Source of the DNA: Takakia lepidozioides
Lineage: Eukaryota; Streptophyta; Takakiopsida; Takakiales; Takakiaceae
NCBI GenBank assembly: GCA_030704615.1
Contig: CM060733.1
Location: 76,174,907-76,238,906, forward strand
Direction: 5' to 3'
DNA: 64,000 bases
Part shown: positions 23,231 to 32,439 of the stretch, piece by piece
How the letters are laid out: every line of letters starts with the position of its first letter
How positions within the stretch are numbered: position 1 is the stretch's first letter
Position numbers and translations under genes: made by a program
The notes under the pieces: generated by a model
The model's database searches: none
Told to the model about the DNA's origin: nothing
What the model saw: only the letters and a program-made list of their open reading frames with translations

Positions 23231-24732
23231 ATGGCCAACCGGCTTCAACAGCTAGAGCAGAGGCTCGCTGCCATGGCTATAGCTCAGGCAGTACCGGCTC
23301 CCAGGCGGGATGGTCCACCTCCTGTTCCTGATGGAGGAGATATGGGAGGCATGGGATTCATGTGCGGAGCAGCACTACCACTAGAGCAGGTGGAGTCTGC
23401 TGCAGCCGTGACTCGAGGAGCAGCACGAGATCCTGAGCCACGAGGTGCAGAGGTGGAGTTGGATCCACAACGTGGGGAGGCAAGCCGTCAAGCGAGGCTG
23501 CCTCAGTCATTCACCTTGGCGGAGACAGTGTCAACGCCATCCATGGCACCTAGTTCTCGCCTGACTGTTACCGAGGCGGAGGTTTCTATGCCATTGGGGA
23601 GAGCTACACGTGCAGCACTGACACCTGCTACCAAGGCTAGTGCAGCCGGTGTGTTATTGGGGGCAGCCACCTCTGTGTGTCAAGCCCCACTGTTCTCGGC
23701 AACCATGATTGCGACGCCGGGGGTAAGACCAACTGCAGTGTTCAGACTAGCAGCAACACTCTGTGAGAGTGGGGAGGTCACTTCATCTTCTGCGGAGTTA
23801 GTGGAAGGTGTAGTGGCAGAGGGATCCTCGGATTTGAGGGTCAAGACTGCCACGGCTGCGCCCTGGCAAGCTGCAGCTGCCAGGTTGACGGAGCTGCCAG
23901 CTAGGCCAGCCTTTGAGCGCACCATGGTGACACCTGGAGTTGTCTTGTTAGACAACCAGGATGGCATTTTCTCTTTGAGTGGACCGGCAGGCAAGAAGTA
24001 CCGGCCACTGCGGGTCTTGTTGGACTCGGGAGCTCAGCCACTGATGTTGGGCAGGGCTGCTATTGCAGGTTTGGGCCTCATAGAGGCGGATATGGAGCCT
24101 TGTCCTTTCCAGATACAGACATCTCTGGGAAGATCAGAGCAGGCTCGGGGCATGACACGACATCAGTTGGCCATTAGACTGCAGCCGGATCACCCTACAG
24201 ATGGCTCAGTGATGCGAGCCAAGGCCATTGTGACAGACGCGGTCTCTTACGATGTCCTCGTTGGTGGGGCAGTATTATACCTCATGGGCTTCACCCTGGA
24301 CTTTTGGGAGGAGTCAGCATTCTACAGGCTTGGATGGCAGTCAGGGGATGGTCGTCGTGCACAGCTCCCTGTGACATTCATTGGGGGTATTGCAGCTGCC
24401 CAACAGGGCAAGATGCCAACACTAGCCGCCTTTACAGCTGCAGTTAGTTGGCCTGGAGAGTTGCTGGAAGGCAATGCCCATGCAGAGGATGTGCCACCTC
24501 CAGCAGAGCAGGATGACATGCATGGTGTGGCGGAGTTGCCTACCATGGTTGCTCACACTCCATTGTGGGGTACGAGCAAGGATTTGCAGCAGGTTGCTGA
24601 TCGACGGGTGCAACAAGCCTGGGTAGAGGCTTTTGTACCGTCAGGAGAGGAGGAGAGTGCGGGTATTGCACCAGGACCACCTCAGTTGTCACCATTGGAT
24701 ACCACACCTATTGTGTGGCAGTATCCGGATGG
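23231..24732 (+). CDS. A1 retropepsin-like protease region
   Basis: This is continuous with gag. A long Ala/Thr-rich spacer precedes the aspartic protease, whose active-site block reads VLLDSGAQPLMLGRAAIAGL (Asp codon 24023-24025). A later conserved block is VSYDVLVGGAVLYLMGFTLD. The protease would cut the polyprotein after particle assembly. The DSG triad is intact here, unlike in A2. The frame goes on without a stop into the methyltransferase. Confidence 0.75.
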
Positions 24733-25980
24733 AGGCATTTGCCTTCTGGACTTGTTTGGCGGGATCAGCACCGGATTGGCTGCTGTGCTACAGGCAGGTG
24801 TGCGGGTAAGGCGTTACCTGTATGTGGAGAGGGATGAGACTGCACGACGCATCTCACTGCGCCATGTTGCTTAGTTGGTACAGCAGTACCCTGCTTTGTT
24901 GCCGGTGTCTGCAGTTCGTGGATACCAACAAGCCTTGCCAGCAGACATTCGTTGTTGGGGGCGCCGGATTTGGAGCAGGTTGGCTCCATTGATCTGGTAG
25001 TGGCAGGTTGGCCCCGCCAAGGGCATTCATCAACCGGGCATGGCAATGGATTGCGAGACTCGAGGACGGGTCTGTTTTGGGAGATGGTGCGGATTTTGCG
25101 CCACTTGCAGCTTCATCAAGCTGTATCGCCAGCATACATCTTGGAGAATGTGCCACTGATGGGCGATTCTCGGGCCAGGGTGATGGCCAGTGTGCATCAA
25201 GTCCGGTCGTGGCTTGGGTCAACAGTGCTGCTGGATGCAGCTGCAGTGGGATCACGGGCTCATTGTCCACGGCTATGGTGGACTAACTTGATGCCACCCG
25301 CACTGCTCAAGCGTGCATTTGATGGGGTGTTGCGGCCAACACACCTCATAGTGGACAGCATTTTGGACAAAGGGAGGCAGTCTCAACGTGTGAGACACGA
25401 TGACCGTTTGCCTTTGGCAGTGGTCAATAGGGTGGGTCAACCACGAGCAGCATTACCTACACTGCTCAGCTTCCCAGGATCCCATGCTTTTCGGGATGGT
25501 GGAACTGGCCTCCTGTGGGATGCTCAGTTGCAACAGTTAGTGGAGCCTAATGCCGACGAGCGAGAGCGGGCTATGGGATTTTCCACTGGGACCACGGCGG
25601 TGCCTTCTCTTTCTGAGGCATCACGTCGTCAGGTGTTGGGGCAAGCAATGGATCTCAATTGCTTGACCTGGATTATCAGCTTGGCTATGGCTGAGCAACG
25701 TAGAGTGCGGAGTGCACTTCCCTTGACAGTCTCTCTGCCTACCGAGACGGTAAAGGCAGCGAGTGGGGGCGAGCCGGTGAGGACCACGGGGTGTAGACAT
25801 CCATGGCACACGTGGGAGGTGCTCGAGGTTCAGAGGGAGTTGGCAGCCAAGGCAGCTGTGATGGATGAGGTTGGGGATTCTTCTCGGGATGAGGAGGTTC
25901 TCAATGATGAGATGATGGGGCAGGATGAGGCCTTGTCATTGACTGAGCAGGAAGGAAGTACTGCTCAAGAGGTTGCAGCA
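24733..25980 (+). pseudogene. A1 C5-cytosine DNA methyltransferase domain (catalytic Cys lost)
   Basis: Family motifs appear in canonical order. Motif I is LLDLFGGISTGLAAV (SAM binding) and motif II is near YLYVERDE. The motif IV position reads GWPRQGHSST, motif VI is AYILENVPLMGD, and motif VIII is AHCPRLWWTN. The C-terminal block is ERERAMGFSTGT, then EASRRQVLGQAMDLN. The ERERAMGF and LGQAMDLN blocks resemble the DNMT3/DRM group. The catalytic PCQ is PRQ because codon 25015-25017 is CGC. There is also a TAG at 24872 and a one-base deletion near 24946. The domain sits between protease and RT in the element polyprotein. A2 holds the unmutated motif IV. Confidence 0.88.
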
Positions 25981-25989
25981 TAGCAACCA
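25981..25989 (+). promoter_or_regulatory. Candidate stop-codon readthrough site, A1
   Basis: TAG CAA CCA lies in frame between the methyltransferase ORF and the RT ORF, which continue in the same phase on either side. It fits the UAG-CAR-YYA context known to allow readthrough in plant virus RNAs. The same nine bases occur at the same place in A2. Confidence 0.6.
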
Positions 25990-27193
25990 CGGGACGCGTC
26001 CTCTACCTCTAAGCCCACTGGACTTAAGGTTGCAGTTACGGAGGACAATTGGGAGCTTGACATTGGACCCATTGTCACCGGAGGAGAGAGACGACGTATA
26101 TGGTGGTTCCTGAGGGCTTACAGGAATTGCTTTGCCTTCAGTTTGAAGGACTTGGGAGCACTGAAGGGTCAAGAGATCCGTATTGAGTTGGCCACTGACA
26201 CGCCAATCTTTCGGAGACCCTATAGATACAGTGACATGGAGAGGTCTTTGATTCAGATGAGGACTCAAGATCTCTGGGAGGCAGGTTTGGTGGAGCTCTC
26301 TGGTGGAGAGTATGCTTCAGCCACAGTGATGCCAGCCAAGAAGGATGTCTATGGCAATTGGACGGAGAGACGTATGTGCGGTGATTACCGGCCTGTAAAT
26401 CGTCAGACCAAGTCCGATAGGTATGCCATGCCGACACCAGAGGAGATCTTTGATGCCATTGGGCATTCCAAGGTCTTTAGCACGTTGGATTTACGATCCG
26501 GATATCACCAGTTGCCGATCAAGGAGGCGGATAAGCAAAAGACGGCATTTGGGGGATCAATGAGCACGGGAAGGATTGCCTATACCAGTGGCGGTTCTTA
26601 CCATTTGGGCTTAAAAACGCTCCCGCTGAGTTTCAAAGAGTCATGGACAGGATTCTAGCAGGGGTAGAGTTTGCTCGGTGCTACATAGATGACATCATCA
26701 TCTTTAGTGCTACGGTGGAGGAGCATGAGAGACACCTTCAGGGGGTATTTGAGCGCTTGAGGACGCACGGATTGAAGTTACATCCGGGCAAGTGCAAGTT
26801 TTTCCACAACCAGATTGAGTATCTGGGTCACATGATATATCCTGGAGGATTGGGGGTACAGCAGACTAAGGTAGAGTCCATTGCACAGGTTCCACGCCCC
26901 ACGGATGTGAGCCGAGTTCGAGCTTTCATGGGGTTAGCAAACTATTACAGACGGTTTGTTAAGGGATTTAGTGCCATTGCAAAGGCTCTAACCAAGCTGA
27001 CCAAGGTGGACCAGGAGTGGCAGTGGGAAGATGAGCAAGAACAAGCTTTTCAAGAGCTCAAGGCGAGGTTGACCTCGGCGCCCATCTTGAGACGACCTAT
27101 CAGGGGGCGTCCTTTTCAGCTGCATACAGATTGGAGCATGCTGGGGCTTGGAGCGGTGCTCACACAGGTGGATGATGAGGGAGAGAGTTCGTA
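25984..27193 (+). pseudogene. A1 reverse transcriptase, frameshifted
   Basis: The region after the UAG encodes a leader (WELDIGPIV), then RT. Visible motifs are RRMCGDYRPVNRQTK, FSTLDLRSGYHQLP, the catalytic YIDD block (CYIDDIIIF), LHPGKCKFF and FMGLANYYRRFVKGFS. A one-base deletion near 26550 and another near 27183 break the frame into three. Order and motifs are those of Ty3/gypsy pol. Apart from these indels all core residues are present. Confidence 0.85.
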
Positions 27194-29116
27194 GTGGCTT
27201 ATGCTAGCCGCTCGAACAATGCTGCAGAGTCTAAGTATAGCTCATATGAGGGAGAATGCTTAGCTGCAGTGTGGGCCGTGGCACACTTCAGGTGCTATCT
27301 ATACGGCAATCTCTTCACCCTTGTCACGGATCACCAACCACTCAAGTGGTTGATGGAGTCAGACAAGCTTACGGGGAAGCTTGCACGGTGGGCACTCATC
27401 CTTCAAGAGTATGACTTTCAGGTGGTGCATCGACCGGGTTTGGTCAATCGCAATGCAGATGGGTTGAGTCGCAATCCATGCACGAGCCAGCAGGATGACA
27501 CTGGAGCTCGGTGGCATGGTGAGACGGACGAGGAGATGGTGCCCGGATGGCATGCATCTGCATTTCTGTGTGTATTGGCAGCGGAAGGCCAGGTTGGACC
27601 TGCAACAGGGATGACTGTAGATCAAGTGTCTGAGGACCCTGAGGCCAGCAATGAGCAAGGTGGCGCCAAAGATATACATGAGGATTCAGTTGTGTTGGAC
27701 TACCTCCGCACTGGAGACACTGCAGCCACTGTGACTGCCAAGGAGAGGGATCGGATCCTACAACGAGCCAAGAGGTTCAAGTGGGAGGGGACACACCTGC
27801 TCCGAGTGTGGGAGGATGGTCGAGTGAGGATTGTGCCTCACCCAACACAGCGGGCACGGTTAGTGCGGCATGCCCATGAGGAGTTGGGGCATTTTGGGGT
27901 GCGACGCACTCATAGTCTACTGCAGGGGCAGTATTGGTGGCGTGGTATGCACACAGAGGTGCAACAATTTGTGGCTAGGTGCATGGTGTGTGACAGGGTG
28001 CGTGCTTCATTCAACGCCCCTACTCCACAATTGCACCCTCTTCCGATCATGGGATTGGGCTACAGGTGGAGTCTTGACTTCGCAGGGCCGTTGCCACTGA
28101 CCATGCGCCACAACAAGTACGTGTTGGTGATGGTGGAGCACTTCTCCAAGTGGATTGAATTGGTTCCATTGCCTGATAAGGCTAGTGAGGGAGCTGCGTA
28201 TGCATTCTTGGATTGTGTGCTTAGCCGATTCGGTGCTCCAGCTGAGGTACTCACGGACCAAGGGAGAGAGTTCTTGGGGGAGTTTCAGGCTTTGTGTGAC
28301 AAGGCCTTGATAGACCACCGCACCACTTCTCGGGATCATCCTGAGGCCGATGGCTTGGCAGAGAGAGTTGTTCAGACAGTAAAGAGGGGTTTGCGCAAGT
28401 ATGGCTTGCAGAAGGGACACCTAGGAGATTGGGACCTTCAGTTACCCTGGTTAGCCATGGGCTACAGGTTCAGCAAGCAAGCATCACTTGCCTCCTTCTC
28501 ACCATACTTTCTTCTCTTTGGCCGAGAGCCGGATTTGCCTACATCCATTCGCAGAGAAGCTGCTACAGTTCTTAACCTTGACGATCCGGACGTGTGGGCA
28601 CGTGCATGTGAGCAGCGTGCAGAGTTGTTCAAGAGAGTCATGCCCATGGCTTTCGAGAACCTTGCCATTGCACAACACCGTGATACGTTGAGGTATGCTA
28701 CCATACGTGGTGGGGGCTATCGTCCTGGGGTTCGGAGATTCAACCCTGGTGACTATGTCTATCTGCAGCAGACTGCTCCTACGACCCTGGATGTGACTGC
28801 AGGACGTGTTATTTTGAGGGTTCGAGAGGTCTTGCCCTCAGGCGTCTTGGTCTTGGAGGGTCGGGATGGCATAACTTGGAAGGACCATGTGCGTAATTGT
28901 GCGCCATGTCACCTTCCGAATGTCGATGGCAGGATTGACCCAAACCTGGCAGTGGTATCTGCAGGTTTGAGGTGCATGTTGTGTGGGTCTGCTAAAGGGG
29001 CAGCCACCATGCTGGTGTGTGATCGATGCTCTAGAGGTTGGCATATGGGATGCTTGACTCCACCTCTTGAGATGGTTCCGGATGGGGATTGGTTATGTCC
29101 ACAATGCATTGGATAG
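27194..29116 (+). CDS. A1 RNase H, integrase and C-terminal PHD finger (intact 640-codon frame)
   Basis: RNase H continues from the RT frame (YSSYEGECLAAVWAVAHFR, then VTDHQPLKWLM). The integrase has the HHCC zinc domain (HEELGHFGVRRTH, then CMVCDRV). Its DDE core starts at WSLDFAGPLP, with LTDQGREFLGEF carrying the second Asp and HPEADGLAERVVQ the Glu. The C-terminal barrel-like part contains RFNPGDYVYLQQ. The last 50 codons add a C4HC3 PHD finger, CMLC, CDRC, HMGC and CPQC, in the place where chromoviruses carry a chromodomain. PHD fingers generally read histone H3 tails, so it may steer integration. There are no stops in this frame. Confidence 0.88.
   Translation: MAYASRSNNAAESKYSSYEGECLAAVWAVAHFRCYLYGNLFTLVTDHQPLKWLMESDKLTGKLARWALILQEYDFQVVHRPGLVNRNADGLSRNPCTSQQDDTGARWHGETDEEMVPGWHASAFLCVLAAEGQVGPATGMTVDQVSEDPEASNEQGGAKDIHEDSVVLDYLRTGDTAATVTAKERDRILQRAKRFKWEGTHLLRVWEDGRVRIVPHPTQRARLVRHAHEELGHFGVRRTHSLLQGQYWWRGMHTEVQQFVARCMVCDRVRASFNAPTPQLHPLPIMGLGYRWSLDFAGPLPLTMRHNKYVLVMVEHFSKWIELVPLPDKASEGAAYAFLDCVLSRFGAPAEVLTDQGREFLGEFQALCDKALIDHRTTSRDHPEADGLAERVVQTVKRGLRKYGLQKGHLGDWDLQLPWLAMGYRFSKQASLASFSPYFLLFGREPDLPTSIRREAATVLNLDDPDVWARACEQRAELFKRVMPMAFENLAIAQHRDTLRYATIRGGGYRPGVRRFNPGDYVYLQQTAPTTLDVTAGRVILRVREVLPSGVLVLEGRDGITWKDHVRNCAPCHLPNVDGRIDPNLAVVSAGLRCMLCGSAKGAATMLVCDRCSRGWHMGCLTPPLEMVPDGDWLCPQCIG
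28972..29113 (+). other. PHD finger at the A1 integrase C-terminus
   Basis: The ligand pattern is CX2C, CX2C, HX2C, CX2C, with the typical GWHMGCLTPPLE and PDGDWLCPQC ends. The conserved Trp two residues before the final CPxC pair is present. The A2 copy (about 51487-51629) keeps all eight ligands. Confidence 0.88.
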
Positions 29117-29375
29117 TGGGAGTGGATACAACCATGGAAGGCTAACAAGCAACGCAAGGCCCAGCTACAGGAGACCTTGAATACACGAAGTCCTGGCTCA
29201 AGTTCACAGATTGCAAGACGGCGACTAACGATGGGGCTACTCTTGTACCCGGCCTCTTGGTCTATAGAGTTTGAGTACGATAGGGACAGTGATAGAGGAC
29301 TTAGTACGGCTATGGCTATTACATCTTGTAGCTATCTGGAGGTAGAGGGACCTATCCACCAGCTAGGGGGGCGAT
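29117..29375 (+). other. A1 3' untranslated region and polypurine tract
   Basis: Non-coding sequence after the PHD stop ends in AGCTAGGGGGGCGAT at 29361-29375. This is a polypurine tract directly before the LTR start TGTGGTAG. A2 carries the same tract before its LTR. Confidence 0.75.
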
Positions 29376-29814
29376 TGTGGTAGACTACTTTATTGTGCAT
29401 ATATGTGTGGTGTGGTTTGGACAGCGATGTAGTTGTGTAGCGATACGTATGCGCATGACAGCTGTCAAGTTAAATAAGCACAGTGTGAAACTAGCTAGAA
29501 TAAAGCTAGTTATTTGTATTTAACACTTGGATTTAGGTCAAGTGTTAAATCAGGTGTCAAGTTTAGTTTGACACCTGACCCGTCTTATCTTCACGAGAGC
29601 GGCAGTCGCGCGGCTCATCTCTCTCGAGTTGAGCCTGCGCGACCGAGCTCCTGCATGCGTTTAGATCTGAGTGTGCTCATGATGGGAGTGTAGGTTGTTG
29701 TGGGGTGGAGTCCCCATAGCTTGGGGTGCCCCTGGCTCGACTACTATTTCAAAGAGTGATGGTTTTGGTTTTCATGTTTTGTGTCAACAGTGTGTTCTTA
29801 GCTTTGTTCTATCA
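29376..29814 (+). repeat. A1 3' LTR (complete unit)
   Basis: It starts TGTGGTAG after the polypurine tract and ends TCTATCA. Two parts can be named. Part U (29376-29460) ends GCATGACA. After GC comes part V (29463-29814), starting TGTCAAG. The U/V joint reads GACAGCTGTC, a perfect palindrome. V contains GCTCATCTCTCTCGAG at 29613-29628, close to the complement of the family primer site. After AT at 29815-29816 a second part U follows. Confidence 0.75.
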
Positions 29815-29816
29815 AT

Positions 29817-29901
29817 TGTGGTAGACTACTTTATTGTGCATATATGTGTGGTGTGGTTTGGACAGCGATGTAGTTGTGTTGCGATATGTATGCGCACGAC
29901 A
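29817..29901 (+). repeat. Extra partial LTR (part U) at the A1 right end
   Basis: These 85 bases repeat part U of the adjoining LTR almost exactly and stop at GCGCACGACA, where element B sequence begins. A2 ends at the identical base of part U. Confidence 0.8.
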
Positions 29902-30128
29902 GTGTAAAGCTGTGTCGGGCTGTGACTGGCTGTGCTAAGCTGTGTCGGGCTGTGTGAAGCTGTGCGAAGCTGTGGCGGCTGTGACCGGTTGTGTGAAGCT
30001 GTGTCGGGCTGTATAACCCCCCTAAAGCCTGCTGCTGCCACCCCTAAGGCTCCTGTTAGTCTGCGCAAAAATTAAGGGTACCCCACAGAACCCGTAAAAG
30101 CGTCTAAGTCCCAAGCAGCCCTCTAACA
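29902..30128 (-). repeat. B 3' LTR, truncated
   Basis: It starts TGTTAGAGGGCTGC at 30128 after a purine-rich CGACGGGAG. It matches 38257-38483, including GGGTACC...TTAATTTTTGCGCAG and the block of CACAGC repeats. It stops within those repeats where A1 begins. Confidence 0.8.
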
Positions 30129-30643
30129 CTCCCGTCGAGACACTGGCTATTCGGAGCCACCCCAACTCTTCCGCTCATAACACTTCCTATTTCTTATTCT
30201 TGTTTCTTGGAGGAAACCACCTGCACGTAATTCGCACTTCTGATTGATTGTTGCCTATTTAGGTAACTTCTTAATTCCCAACCCCCTCCGTGGACATTCC
30301 CACCTGGAATGTCCAGTAGGACAACACATGTGGCATAGGTCCCTCTTACTCGGAAAGGGTTCCGTTACCCTTACTCTGAGTGCATTAATGGGCCCACAAT
30401 TAGTATTAGCTGCTGTACCGGGTAGGTACTTTGACGGCCCTATTTGTCCTCTTGCATGATGAGACGCACTTTTGCAATCGATGCAGTGCGGTGTGTTTCG
30501 CCTTAGTGGCCACGTGTCCGTTTCTAGACATGCCCCCGACTTCCTCTCTCCGCGTGGCATATTCTCCAAGTTTGACTTCCAAACTTCTTCTTCACTTGAT
30601 GGCCACTTTTCTGACGTTAATTCACGTCCACCTGTCACTGACC
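30129..30643 (-). other. B 3' untranslated region
   Basis: Non-coding sequence between the integrase stop and the 3' LTR. I see no ORF of note. The corresponding region of the related element F holds a long ORF. Confidence 0.5.
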
Positions 30644-31900
30644 CTATGGACTGTGTAACCTGCATGGGCTGTGTTGGGTTGTGACAGGCTGTGTGACACT
30701 GTGGTGGGCTGTGTGACACTGTGATGGGCTGTGATGGGCTGTGTGACGCTGTGATGGGCTGTGATAAGTCGTGTCACGCTGTAATGGGCTGTGATAGCTA
30801 TGTGAACACCTGTACTTCCCACCTTGGTCATATACGCTCGGCTTAGCGACAAGTGCTCCATACTCCGTTGGTATCACTAGCGCAGCCCGTGACTGTTTTT
30901 GCGTTTCAACATGCAAATCGTGCTGCAATGGTTTGTCATGGATACCACTGTACCCCTTCAACTTATTGGCATTGACTCTTCCCAGCATCTCTTTGTTAAT
31001 GGTTTGTAACATGGCGGTGTTGTTATCATACATCTTCTGTATGACATAAGGTCTTTTCCATGGTGATTTAAGCTTAGAAGCCTTAATCTTCCCCTTCTTT
31101 TGCAACCACAGAACCAAATCTCTCGTCTTAAAAGTCTTTAATTTACCTTCATCAAACTGATCCTTCCTCTTCATCTGAATTCTGGTCATGTTATCAGCTG
31201 CATCAACACGTACTTCTTCCACATGGTATAATTCATGTTTCCTGACCTTAATTGAATATTCCAATTTCATTCTCCTTCCCCATTCAGTTCTCATGGTAGG
31301 TAACAAGAATTCCACTGGAAGTAAAGCTTCCATACCATAAACTAATTGGAATGGTGTATACTTAGTTGTGACTTTATTGAAGTCCTGTATGACCACAAAG
31401 CTGTCAGCAGCTTTGTATCCCAATCTGTTCGTTGCATTGACTATCTTAGCCAAGATAAGTACATAGTATTTTGTTGGTAGCCTCTGCCTGCCCATTACCC
31501 TGTGGGTAATATGTTGTACTCTTCCTATGCACAATCATGAACTCTTTAGTCAATAGTTCAATGGTCTCATTAAAGAAGTGACTTCCCTGGTCACTGATAA
31601 ATTCCAGGGGACAGCCAAATCATGTAAATATATTCCCATACAGGAACCTTGTTGTGGACTTAGCTGTGTTGTCCCTCAGAGCTTTAGCTTCCACCCACTT
31701 TGTGTATAATCAGTGGCTGTGATTATATACTTAGTTTTGTGTATTCTTGGCTGGTGGTTAATTGGTCCAACAAAGTCTAGTCCCCATTCTGAAATGTTCA
31801 GTAGGCATCGTAGGATGCAAAGCCATCTTCCTCGATCTCTGCAATGGGTCCTAGCCTCTGACACTCATCACAACTCTGACAATACTTGTGTACATCCTTG
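30644..31900 (-). pseudogene. B integrase, frameshifted, with repeat-encoded tail
   Basis: The order in minus sense is a zinc-domain end (VHKYCQSCDECQRLG), then the core start (EWGLDFVGPIN). The second Asp block (LEFISDQGSHF) and the Glu block (YYPQGNGQAEA) follow, then the C-terminal domain (FKTRDLVLWLQKKGK). The frame is broken near 31535 and 31680. The last about 45 codons read through the GGCTGTG minisatellite (30655-30805) and encode repeats of the type HHSPSQRHTA. Normal integrases end before such a tail. Confidence 0.8.
30655..30805 (+). repeat. GGCTGTG minisatellite in B integrase end
   Basis: Irregular tandem units such as GTGATGGGCTGTGTGACACT, read on the plus strand. Related arrays occur in the B and F LTRs and in the A2 leader. 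Confidence 0.85.
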
Positions 31901-32439
31901 AACAAAGTAGGCCACCAGTAACCTGCAAGTAGTATCTTTCTACTGGTAGTCTTTCTCCAAATGACCTCCAGCCACTCCTATTATGACTTCCTCCAAAACT
32001 TTATTTACTTCATGGTGGTACAAGCATCGTTTAAGTACTCCATCAGGCCTAGCTTATACATTCTGCCCCCCTACCATAGTATAAGGTAAAGCCTTGATAG
32101 CATTCTCTTCCTCTGCTTCTTTCCATACAAAGTGGGCACCTGGACCATGAGTAAGGTAGTATCTGATTGGCCACTGCCATCTAACAGTCATCGGCACTTC
32201 CCTGCACCTCCACCGCAAATAAAAACTCGCATCAGGTAATTGGTGTCTACTATTGGGCAGGTCTTCACTGTTGATAGGGCGTGGACAAGTTGATTCTGCC
32301 ACAGAGGCGGGGATGGCGTGGGTTCTGGCCACAAGATGCAAACGGCCCAGGCTTGTAAACAACTTCGAACTCAAACTCGTGCCAAGATTATTAACCACCT
32401 TGCTATCCTTCCACTTATCAAAGTTTGTTCCACCAGATA

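Larger units (their letters stand above)
21962..29901 (+). mobile_element. Retrotransposon A1: Ty3/gypsy with C5-methyltransferase and PHD finger, 5' truncated
   Basis: Compared with A2, this copy lacks the 5' LTR, primer site, leader and first gag codons; shared sequence begins at about 21962. It keeps gag, zinc knuckles, protease, methyltransferase, RT, RNase H, integrase, PHD finger, polypurine tract and 3' LTR. The right end is GCGCACGACA at 29901. This is not the LTR end TCTATCA at 29814, but lies 85 bases into a second partial LTR. It directly abuts LTR sequence of element B, suggesting insertion there. Several point lesions are present: stops at 23096, 23177 and 24872, and single-base deletions near 24946, 26550 and 27183. 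Confidence 0.9.

Noticed and set aside
22688-23248. Minus-strand ORF over A1 gag (and similar antisense ORFs at 45728-46075, 47581-47973, 28007-28420)
   Set aside because: They are shadows of the sense gag, methyltransferase and integrase frames and appear at the same place in both copies for that reason.
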